DNA of 36,949 nt, taken from RGIG5612 sp045600845. Lineage in GTDB: Bacteria; Bacillota; Clostridia; Lachnospirales; Lachnospiraceae. A program made the translations under genes and the position numbers. The DNA lies in contig JAZRYR010000038.1 of NCBI GenBank assembly GCA_045600845.1, positions 1 through 36,949 on the forward strand, in the 5' to 3' direction. Positions 30,305-36,949 of this stretch are shown piece after piece. Every line of letters starts with the position of its first letter. Position 1 is the first letter of the stretch. A model generated the notes under the pieces. That model ran no database searches and was not told the origin of the DNA. It saw only the letters and a list, made by a program, of their open reading frames with translations.

Positions 30305-31864
30305 TTACTTCACTTTATCAAATATCCAAAACAGAATTCTCTGAGAACCGGTAATTATATGAGCCTCTGTGAGCATTCCCATTTGGATAGTTCTTTCATC
30401 CCCATCTTTACTGTTCAGTTTTGTTTTTTCTATCGTTGCAAATGCCTGAAAAAATTTATTACCTACAGAATCATATGAAGAGTCAGCTGATATTTCCGTT
30501 ATTTCTCCATAAATCTTTCCATAGTCTGTTGAGGAAATTGCAGAAAAAGTAAATTCAACCTTCTGACCTTTCTGAATTTCCGCTATATCTCTTTCAGAAA
30601 TATAAAGTTCTACTCTATATCGTTCCGTTTCCGGAATGATTCTTGCCACGATTGTCCCTGCAGCAATAACATCCCCTGAAACATACTCTTGATTCATTTG
30701 CAACACACCATCTCTTTCTGCCTTTATCTCAAGGTTTTTTAGAGTCTCTTCAATATCTTTTATATTATTCTCATAAGCCTTTATTTCATCTTGAAGCTGC
30801 TTCTTGTATCCATCAATAGAAACAAAATAGGAATTCTTAATCTCCTCCACCGTAAGGCCTAAAGTATCGTCATATATAAGCCCTTCTTTTTTCAGCGAAT
30901 ATGTATCAATATTATCTTCATAAGTTTTAATTTGCCCCTCTAGAGATTGTAAAGTCTCATCTAATTGTAAGAGCACACTATCCTTAACACCATTTAATTC
31001 CGCCTCTGCCTCATTTTTTGCAAAAAGAGCTTGTTCCACCTGTTCCTTCGTTACGTTCTCCATTGGTGCAGGAATAGGCTCTCCTGGTTCTGTTTCCTCC
31101 GGATTTTGTTTTTCATACTCGTTCCGTAGGGTTTCGTATGTCAGATTTGCACTATCATATATCGCTTGTGCACGGTCCAAAGACGTTCTATAATTCTGAT
31201 AAAGAATCTGCATAGAATTATCGTCGCCTACATATTCCGTATCATTCAGGATATTTTCATAAACTTCCTTATAATTCTTATGCAGTTGTACCGTCTCTTC
31301 TTTCTTTGAGATTGCCTGCTCTAATCCCAGATTGATTTCTTCTGCAGATGAATAGATCTGTGTATTACTACGTTCAATCTTTTCAGAGGAAGAATCTCTT
31401 CGGATTTCATAATCGCGATAAGAATAGTAAAAAGAAGGGTCTTCTGTCTCTGTAAATGGATTGATATCATTTTTTATTCCATTGATAAGCAAATCATATT
31501 TCTCTATCTTGTCCTTATCTTGTTGGATGTTTTCTTCCATGGTTACTTTTTGTTCCAGATAATATGCATTATCCAAAGTGAGAATGCTTTCCCCTTCTGT
31601 AACTTTTTCTCCATTTTTATATTTTATTGCTGCTATTTTTCCTCCATTCATCAGGGTAATTGTTGACATATCGTCATCTGGACGGATTTCTCCCATAGCC
31701 GTGACATAAATATCAATTTTTCCAAAGTATGTCCAAAGTAAGCCCGTCACAACTACAATAATCAGGAAAATTACAAAAAAAAGAATATATCGGGGAGTTC
31801 TCCGCATCATGATTTCCCGACTGTCTGAAAGATCTTCCATATTGATAATCTTGCTATCTCTCAT
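30305..31864 (-). CDS. HlyD-family adaptor for the peptide exporter
   Basis: The 519 residues have one membrane segment (about 26-47), a short beta-barrel or lipoyl half (GGKIAAIKYKNGEKVTEGE), a long coiled coil (about 105-375) and the second lipoyl half and barrel (IKAERDGVLQMNQEYVSGDVI). This is the membrane-fusion type that works with C39-peptidase ABC exporters of bacteriocins. Its ATG overlaps the stop of the exporter gene by 4 bases, so they are coupled. Confidence 0.92.
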   Translation of the reverse strand: MRDSKIINMEDLSDSREIMMRRTPRYILFFVIFLIIVVVTGLLWTYFGKIDIYVTAMGEIRPDDDMSTITLMNGGKIAAIKYKNGEKVTEGESILTLDNAYYLEQKVTMEENIQQDKDKIEKYDLLINGIKNDINPFTETEDPSFYYSYRDYEIRRDSSSEKIERSNTQIYSSAEEINLGLEQAISKKEETVQLHKNYKEVYENILNDTEYVGDDNSMQILYQNYRTSLDRAQAIYDSANLTYETLRNEYEKQNPEETEPGEPIPAPMENVTKEQVEQALFAKNEAEAELNGVKDSVLLQLDETLQSLEGQIKTYEDNIDTYSLKKEGLIYDDTLGLTVEEIKNSYFVSIDGYKKQLQDEIKAYENNIKDIEETLKNLEIKAERDGVLQMNQEYVSGDVIAAGTIVARIIPETERYRVELYISERDIAEIQKGQKVEFTFSAISSTDYGKIYGEITEISADSSYDSVGNKFFQAFATIEKTKLNSKDGDERTIQMGMLTEAHIITGSQRILFWIFDKVK

Positions 31865-34035
31865 GATTCAGTCACCTCTATTCCGTCCGGAATCTGTTCC
31901 ATCCAGAGTTTAGAATAATGCCCTTTTTGTGCCATTAATTCCTTATGAGTTCCTTCTTCAATAATACGGCCACCATCCAAAACAAAAATGCGGTCACAAT
32001 TCATAATCGTACTCAGTCTATGTGCAATGATGATTGTCGTCATCGTACCAGGAAGATTCTTTATTGTTTTCTCAATTGCTTTTTCTGTAATGGAATCCAG
32101 ATTACTGGTTGCCTCATCCATGATTAAAATATCTGGTTTGCGAAGCAATGCTCTTGCTATAGCAAGACGTTGTTTCTGTCCACCAGACAGATTGGCTCCA
32201 TTTTCTTCAATCCTAGTATCATAACGTAAGGCCAGTCTCTCTATAAATTCATTTGCGTGGCTTTGCTCACATGCTCTGATTACGTCTTGTAATTCTATAT
32301 CCTCCATCCCAAGAGAAAGGTTTTCAAAAATAGTTCCACTAAAAAGGAAAATATCTTGAGAAATATATGCTATCCGTCCCCTTAATGTTTCCAGATTGAT
32401 GTCCTTGACATTATAATTTCCAAAGCAGATATCTCCTTTTTCCCAGTCATAAAAATGTAATAAAAGTTTTACCAGAGTTGTCTTTCCACTTCCGCTTTCC
32501 CCGACCAGGGCAATCTTTTCTCCTGCCCGTATCTGCAGGTTGATATCCTGCAGCACCAGATTTCTTGTTCCATACCGAAAATCTAAATGGGATATTTTAA
32601 TGTCCTGAAGTAAGGAAACATGAACCAGTTTATTGCGTTCTCTTTCATCCTTTTCCGGATCCAGGTCAAGGACCTCTGCCAGACGATCTGCTGCAACGAT
32701 TGCTGTCTGCATTGCAGGCTGAAGGTTTATTAGATTCTGTACTGGAGTCAAGAAATATCCCAGGAGTGCATTAAATGTAATCAATTGTCCCAATGTCATG
32801 TTGCCCTGGAGTACGGATGCTGTTCCAACCCACAGAATCACAACACTTCCGATTGCGGCAAGTGCTCCTGTCACCGATTTCTGTATATTGGAATAAGTCC
32901 CATTCTTGAACACGCTATTCAAAAAATGAACAAACAGACTTTCCGTTTTATACTGAGCATTTCTTTCATTATTAAAAGACTTTACTGTTTCAATCCCGTT
33001 TATGGATTCCATCAGATAAGAGGTTACCTGAGCATTACCTTCCATAATTTCTTCGTTTGCTTTTCTCATCGGTTTATTAAAAGCAAAAACGACTGCTGCA
33101 TAAAAAATCAGTACAATCAATGCAATGAAGAATAAGATTTTGTTCTGAAGAAACAGAACAATTCCTCCGGCAATAGCCATAATGGTATCCATCATCAAAG
33201 TCAGTGTTGCACCCGATATCGCTTCGCGGATTTTTGATGCATCCATGAATCTGGAAATGACTTCCCCCGTTTTTCTTGACTCAAAGAAATTCATCGGCAA
33301 GCTTAATACATGCTGGTAATATCCCAGTACCAATGGAATATCTAATTTCTGACTAAGATGCAGAGTCAGTTGCGTCCGGAAATATTCCAAAATTGCTTTA
33401 AACAAATACAGCAGGATTACGCCTACTGATATAATGGTCAATGATCTGGATAAAGAATGGCTAGCAACGTCATCCATTATGAACTTAAAATAAAACGATG
33501 TGACAATTCCAAATGCTGTAATCAATAATGATGCAAGAAAAATGACAACCAGCATATTTTTTTGTGGTAACAAAAGTTTCCAGAAGCGAGACATGGTTCC
33601 CTTGTTTTTATCACCTTTTTCAAAAGTTACATTCGGGACCATCAAAATCAGAACCCCTGTCCAAATTTTGAAGAATTCTTCAGGGGTATACTTAACAATG
33701 CCGACTGCAGGGTCGGCAACGATGATTTCTTTTTCTGTTATTTTATGGATCACAACATAATGGAGGAGGCTTCCTTCCTTTACAACGTGTGCAATACCTG
33801 GAAGGGGAAAGTCTGAGAAGAATGTTTTTGGATTGCCCTTCACCGCCTTTGCGGTAAATCCAATCTGTTCCGCAGCCTTTACAATTCCAATCACATTGGT
33901 TCCTTGTTTATCGGTACCGGCAGCCTCCCTAATCTTCGATATCGGAAGTTTTAACCCATACTGGCTGGCAATAGTAGACAAGCAAGCCGCTGCGCAATCT
34001 GTGATATCATGTTGCTTGATACAATAATATTTCAT
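31861..34035 (-). CDS. C39-peptidase ABC exporter for double-glycine peptides
   Basis: This 724-residue protein has an N-terminal C39 protease (Gln8, Cys14, His92, Asp108), six membrane segments (about 160-430) and an ATPase with Walker A GESGSGKT (512-519), LSGGQ (616-620), Walker B ILIMDE (636-641) and His672. Such proteins cut leaders after Gly-Gly and export the core peptide (LagD/SunT type). The matching precursor lies two genes upstream. The ribosome binding site is loose (GAGGA about 11 bases before the ATG). Confidence 0.96.
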   Translation of the reverse strand: MKYYCIKQHDITDCAAACLSTIASQYGLKLPISKIREAAGTDKQGTNVIGIVKAAEQIGFTAKAVKGNPKTFFSDFPLPGIAHVVKEGSLLHYVVIHKITEKEIIVADPAVGIVKYTPEEFFKIWTGVLILMVPNVTFEKGDKNKGTMSRFWKLLLPQKNMLVVIFLASLLITAFGIVTSFYFKFIMDDVASHSLSRSLTIISVGVILLYLFKAILEYFRTQLTLHLSQKLDIPLVLGYYQHVLSLPMNFFESRKTGEVISRFMDASKIREAISGATLTLMMDTIMAIAGGIVLFLQNKILFFIALIVLIFYAAVVFAFNKPMRKANEEIMEGNAQVTSYLMESINGIETVKSFNNERNAQYKTESLFVHFLNSVFKNGTYSNIQKSVTGALAAIGSVVILWVGTASVLQGNMTLGQLITFNALLGYFLTPVQNLINLQPAMQTAIVAADRLAEVLDLDPEKDERERNKLVHVSLLQDIKISHLDFRYGTRNLVLQDINLQIRAGEKIALVGESGSGKTTLVKLLLHFYDWEKGDICFGNYNVKDINLETLRGRIAYISQDIFLFSGTIFENLSLGMEDIELQDVIRACEQSHANEFIERLALRYDTRIEENGANLSGGQKQRLAIARALLRKPDILIMDEATSNLDSITEKAIEKTIKNLPGTMTTIIIAHRLSTIMNCDRIFVLDGGRIIEEGTHKELMAQKGHYSKLWMEQIPDGIEVTES

Positions 34036-34049
34036 CTATATCTACGTCC

Positions 34050-34751
34050 TCAAATCAATGCTAACATGTTTATGACCGCATGAACGATTATTGGCCATAC
34101 AATATTCTCTGTTTTCTCATAAATATAGTCATAGCAGATTCCTGAAACCATATATACAAATATAAATACCAGTTGAGCAGGATTTCCTTCTGCAAGTGCT
34201 TCATACCATACATGTGCTAATCCAAACAATACCGATGAAGCAGCATATGCTACTATACGATTCTTTTTGATTATTCTTGAGAAAATGATTCCTCGATATA
34301 ATAATTCCTCAATGACCGGTCCTAATATTACAACACAGACTATTATAAGTATTGGGCTCTGGTTTTTGAATGCACTGTCAATATTACCTTGGTGTTCGTT
34401 ATTTTTTATCACTATAAAATTCAAAAAAAGAGTAATCAGAATAGTTGCCAATTCATCAAAAAAAGCCGCATAAATAATCTGTTTATGGTGGTTTTCAAAA
34501 TCTGATTTTATGTGTTGAATGCCTTTGAGTATTTCTTCTTTAAACAATAAAAAACCAATTAATGTAAAAATACCATCTGCTAATAATGCTTTATATAATT
34601 GTCCCCATTCATTCCAAAAAGGTATAAAATGGCCTAAAATACCGAGCTTGCTCAAAACACTTAGTATGCAATAAACAAGAAAAAAAAGAATTTCAAAGAA
34701 AAAAAAGATGGAATTTCTATGTTCATATTCGTTCTTTCTATTATCTTTCAT
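34050..34751 (-). CDS. CPBP-family membrane protease, candidate immunity protein
   Basis: The 233 residues carry about 6-8 membrane segments and the CPBP (Abi) motifs E148-E149-x3-R153 (IEELLYRG), LFGLAH (His180) and HAVIN (His224). CPBP proteins in bacteriocin loci often give self-immunity, and some process peptides. It lies between the precursor gene and the exporter, which points to immunity here. AAGAAGGAT precedes the ATG. Confidence 0.9.
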   Translation of the reverse strand: MKDNRKNEYEHRNSIFFFFEILFFLVYCILSVLSKLGILGHFIPFWNEWGQLYKALLADGIFTLIGFLLFKEEILKGIQHIKSDFENHHKQIIYAAFFDELATILITLFLNFIVIKNNEHQGNIDSAFKNQSPILIIVCVVILGPVIEELLYRGIIFSRIIKKNRIVAYAASSVLFGLAHVWYEALAEGNPAQLVFIFVYMVSGICYDYIYEKTENIVWPIIVHAVINMLALI

Positions 34752-34774
34752 CTTATATCCTTCTTTTTAGATTT

Positions 34775-34809
34775 GCTCCTTATATAAACAAAAAGTTTAT
34801 ATAAGGAGC
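34775..34809 (-). other. 15-bp perfect hairpin between precursor and CPBP genes
   Basis: GCTCCTTATATAAAC (34775-34789) and GTTTATATAAGGAGC (34795-34809) are separated by five A. No T run follows on the minus strand. It may act as a partial stop or an mRNA end stabiliser that keeps precursor mRNA in excess. Confidence 0.7.
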
Positions 34810-34819
34810 ATCCTTTCAT

Positions 34820-34984
34820 TTACCAACCAAGAACATATTTTTCAATATGTGCCCAGCCAATTCCTAACACAAAGAATCCAAATGCGAAAATTGCATCATC
34901 AATTCCTATTACTCCGCCTTCAACTGCTGTCATTTCTTCATCAGTTAACGTTTCAAACTGACTTAATTTCAATACGTTTTCCAT
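34820..34984 (-). CDS. Double-glycine precursor peptide (putative bacteriocin)
   Basis: The 54 residues have a leader of 24, MENVLKLSQFETLTDEEM, ending TAVEGG. This matches the usual LSxxELxxIxGG pattern (Leu7, Phe10, Leu13, Met18, Gly23-Gly24). The core of about 30 residues begins VIGIDDAIFAFGFF and ends GWAHIEKYVLGW; it is hydrophobic, Gly-rich, ends in Trp and has no Cys. AAGGAG lies 11 bases before the ATG. It is the first gene of the cassette with CPBP, C39 exporter and HlyD. A signalling peptide is an alternative. Confidence 0.9.
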   Translation of the reverse strand: MENVLKLSQFETLTDEEMTAVEGGVIGIDDAIFAFGFFVLGIGWAHIEKYVLGW

Positions 34985-35010
34985 TTTTGTTTTTTCTCCT
35001 TTTTATTATT

Positions 35011-35030
35011 TAATAAGCATTCGCTTATTA
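35011..35030 (-). promoter_or_regulatory. Inverted repeat before the precursor gene
   Basis: TAATAAGC, loop ATTC, GCTTATTA lies about 27 bases upstream of the precursor ATG. It could be an operator or a leader hairpin. No convincing -35/-10 pair was found in this AT-rich stretch. Confidence 0.45.
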
Positions 35031-35102
35031 TCTTTTAATTATTCACAGCTTCATGTAATCATTTTTCAGATGTCAAATCCATCAAATGTATATTTTTTAA
35101 GC

Positions 35103-35138
35103 ACAAAAAAACGCACAACTTCACCAAAAAGTTGTACG
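35103..35138 (-). terminator. Terminator of a short transcription unit
   Basis: On the minus strand ACGTACAACTT, a 7-base loop and AAGTTGTGCGT (one mismatch) are followed by TTTTTTTG. It separates the short unit to the right from the precursor-peptide operon. Confidence 0.85.
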
Positions 35139-35141
35139 TCA

Positions 35142-35198
35142 AACCATCTTCTGTATAAAATAAGCCATTACCTGTCCGTCAAGAATTACCTTCATAAT
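35142..35198 (-). CDS. Possible 18-residue ORF or small RNA
   Basis: The frame MKVILDGQVMAYFIQKMV starts at an ATG at about 35198 and stops inside the terminator region. A promoter lies upstream and the terminator directly downstream, giving a unit of about 110-130 bases. No clear ribosome binding site was seen, so a small RNA or gene remnant is as likely. Confidence 0.3.
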
Positions 35199-35242
35199 GT
35201 CATTCCATATCAAGTACTATATCACAATAATTCACGATTTTA

Positions 35243-35271
35243 TTTTATATCAGTTTCATACTGAAATCAAT
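35243..35271 (-). promoter_or_regulatory. Promoter of the short unit
   Basis: On the minus strand TTGATT, 17 bases and TAAAAT. The spacer contains TCAGT-ATGAA-ACTGA, an inverted repeat that could bind a repressor. Confidence 0.5.
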
Positions 35272-35317
35272 CATTATTAAAAAAAATATTGTTTAATAAA
35301 CATATATTTGATTTTGG

Positions 35318-35346
35318 AAAACAATATGACCATGTGATATTGTTTT
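35318..35346 (-). terminator. Hairpin after the relaxase gene
   Basis: AAAACAATAT (35318-35327) and ATATTGTTTT (35337-35346) form a 10-bp stem, with a T run inside each arm end. A second hairpin, CCCGGAGTGG/CCATCCGGG, lies at 35399-35423 closer to the relaxase stop. Either may end the relaxase mRNA. Confidence 0.5.
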
Positions 35347-35457
35347 CATTATCTTTTCCTATGCCGATACTCCTTTTATGCTTCACAATATCAGGACTCC
35401 CGGAGTGGAATTATCCATCCGGGACTTCTGAAAATCGCAGGAATATTGTTATTGATA

Positions 35458-36819
35458 TTATCGTTCCAAATATTCCTTCGCTCTTGTCTTTCTTTCCGGC
35501 ATTTCTGACTTCAGGTATTTATCCTTCAGTTCTTCCGGTGTTGCCTTTATCCTTTTTATGTGTCGTTCCATAAGTATATTTTCCGTGCACTTCACAGCGG
35601 CTTCGACATCCTCCTTCTGAACATAAAACGGTGAGCCTAAAGCATCCACAATCCTTCTTATCTCCTTAGTTGTGAAGCCCGCATACAGCAGGGAATCGTA
35701 GGTCGCATCAAAGGCATTCATCGTCCTCAGTTTTCCATTAAATACATTCTCCCATTCAGCAAAGTATTTCTCCCGGATGCCCTCAACAGAAGGTGCATCA
35801 TATTCCAGTCTGAAACATGGAAGATCATTGTCAAACATATTCCATCGTTCCTTAAATTCCGTGATGAAATCTGCAGGCATCATGCGAAGCACTTTCTCAA
35901 TCCTCTGCTGAGTGTTATGTGCAAGTAATGCCCCAGAAAGTTCCTCAATCTTTCCTTTGAACTTTGCAATCAGCTCACTGATTCCGTTCTCAATCCTTTT
36001 AAGGAATCCCTGTTTCTCTTCGATTGTTTCATTCAGATCCTTCACCTCTTCTTTCAGGAATGACACATTCTCGCTCAGCTCTGTTTTTTCGTCCCTCAGG
36101 ACTTTGATCTCCTCATGGACATCTTCCAGAGCCGCTTCAACTTTCTCTCTTTCCCTGTCCATCAGTTCCTGGAATAATCCGTTCTCGATATGCTCTCGGT
36201 GGGTTCCCAGCTGCTCGTATTCGATTCCTCTTTCCAGAAGTTTTTCGCCCAGTTCCTTCTGCACATCCAGGCACCAGTCCGAAGCCCTGGAATATCCCAT
36301 TTCCTTCATCGCCCCTGACATGCTGTTCTTCACAGAAAGCCCTCTGGAAGAATGTGCAACGGGGACAATCGTTATGTGCATATGCGGAGTTCCGTTCGGT
36401 TCGTCACAATGGATTGCTGCATTGATCACCTTCAGGTTTTCATTCTCCTTCATGAAATCACTGAGCCATTTCTTGTAAACTTCCTTCGAAAGTTCCTGCC
36501 ACTCTCCACCTGTCGGATTCGTGTCATGGGAGCCGATCTGCAGCACATATTCATATGCCAGATGTTCTCCGTTTTTCGATTTGTTTATCTTGTCATAATA
36601 GTCTTCTATCTTCCGGTCATTCCTTTTCTGGGAATCGTTATAAGCCTGCACTGCCTCATCAAAAATGTCGTGGTATGCATCCCTGATGGAATCGCAGATG
36701 ATGAGATAGTCATTATCTGCGCTCATTTCCTTATCAACGTTTCCCGGAAGGAATTTCCGGTTGTCATGTCCGATCGCCGTCCTGCCGAAGGAACATGATG
36801 CTGTCATCTTATAAGCCAT
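35458..36819 (-). CDS. MobV/Pre-type relaxase
   Basis: This 453-residue plasmid-recombination/mobilization enzyme shows H137-x-D139-E140-x5-H146-x-H148 (AAIHCDEPNGTPHMHITIVP), the metal-binding triad region of the MobV family. An N-terminal HDNRK is the likely motif I. A long coiled coil (about 210-290) follows. Such relaxases nick oriT and start strand transfer using a helper conjugation system. GGAGG precedes the ATG. A hairpin-rich putative oriT lies directly upstream. Confidence 0.93.
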   Translation of the reverse strand: MAYKMTASCSFGRTAIGHDNRKFLPGNVDKEMSADNDYLIICDSIRDAYHDIFDEAVQAYNDSQKRNDRKIEDYYDKINKSKNGEHLAYEYVLQIGSHDTNPTGGEWQELSKEVYKKWLSDFMKENENLKVINAAIHCDEPNGTPHMHITIVPVAHSSRGLSVKNSMSGAMKEMGYSRASDWCLDVQKELGEKLLERGIEYEQLGTHREHIENGLFQELMDREREKVEAALEDVHEEIKVLRDEKTELSENVSFLKEEVKDLNETIEEKQGFLKRIENGISELIAKFKGKIEELSGALLAHNTQQRIEKVLRMMPADFITEFKERWNMFDNDLPCFRLEYDAPSVEGIREKYFAEWENVFNGKLRTMNAFDATYDSLLYAGFTTKEIRRIVDALGSPFYVQKEDVEAAVKCTENILMERHIKRIKATPEELKDKYLKSEMPERKTRAKEYLER

Positions 36820-36844
36820 ATCTTTTCCTCCTTGTAGTTATATT

Positions 36845-36934
36845 CACCCGCGTGAAAAGCGGGTGTGTTCTGCTACTCTTGTCAAGAGTAGCCCAAATGG
36901 ACTTTTGACACTGCGCATCATAAGTCCTTTGGGC
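36845..36934. other. Putative oriT: three nested inverted repeats
   Basis: From left to right: CACCCGC/GCGGGTG (36845-36865), GCTACTCTTG-T-CAAGAGTAGC (36872-36892), and GCCCAAATGGACTT with AAGTCCTTTGGGC (36891-36904 and 36922-36934, one bulge, 17-base loop). This density directly before a MobV gene is the typical place of oriT. The nick site cannot be assigned. Confidence 0.6.
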
Positions 36935-36949
36935 ACTCCGTGGGGTCAT

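Noticed and set aside
35071..35076. Minus-strand TTGACA as -35 of the precursor-peptide promoter
   Set aside because: No acceptable -10 lies 16-18 bases downstream; TTACAT is only 12 bases away.
36812..36949. Minus-strand frame of about 46 residues starting MTPRSAQRTYDAQ at the right edge
   Set aside because: It runs through the three oriT hairpins and into the relaxase start; base pairing explains the conservation better than coding.

Overview
The window looks like a chromosomal segment of a low-to-moderate GC Firmicute of class Clostridia, most likely Lachnospiraceae or a close relative. The evidence is the strong AGGAGG ribosome binding sites, the rpmG-secE-nusG-rplK-rplA-rplJ-rplL order with an L10 leader, the anaerobic class III ribonucleotide reductase, and several cysteine-anchored lipoproteins. 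The first 24 kb is ordinary chromosome. The stretch from about 24.6 kb to the right edge is accessory.

Core left part. On the minus strand, rpmG, secE, nusG, rplK, rplA, L10 leader, rplJ and rplL run from right to left and end in a strong terminator. rpoB does not follow. Next comes what reads as one seven-gene minus-strand operon, from a TTGACG-17-TATAAT promoter at 10168-10196 to a terminator at 3634-3669. It holds a serine-palmitoyltransferase-like alpha-oxoamine synthase, an SDR reductase, two unknown membrane proteins, cdaA, cdaR and galE, mostly overlapping or nearly abutting. This couples a putative sphingoid-base-type lipid step to c-di-AMP synthesis. The galE copy carries an Asp in place of the first Gly of its NAD-binding GxxGxxG motif.

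Middle part. A DUF4430 lipoprotein and a macrodomain protein form a pair. A DUF362 protein follows, with a phased-repeat region upstream. Then come nrdG, an M18 aminopeptidase and nrdD (with paired NrdR-like boxes over its promoter), and an S1-domain protein. Plus-strand genes follow: a Nudix CoA pyrophosphatase, an FAD oxidoreductase and a Kup potassium transporter whose -10 region is tandemly duplicated. A GNAT-like protein and a zinc-ribbon membrane protein form a minus-strand pair after kup. Kup is of interest because c-di-AMP is known to control potassium uptake in related bacteria.

Accessory right part. Four small lipoproteins include two paralogues whose transcription units carry the same roughly 61-bp promoter-proximal block with a perfect palindrome; one unit encodes a membrane-anchored Xre regulator. 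A PD-(D/E)XK-like protein is preceded by five 62-63 bp direct repeats. An isolated 3' end of tuf with its terminator marks a junction. Beyond it lies a secreted-peptide cassette: a 54-residue double-glycine precursor (34820-34984), a CPBP membrane protein, a C39-peptidase ABC exporter and an HlyD-type adaptor. A short promoter-terminator unit, a MobV-type relaxase and a hairpin-rich putative oriT close the window, so this end is probably part of a mobilizable element.
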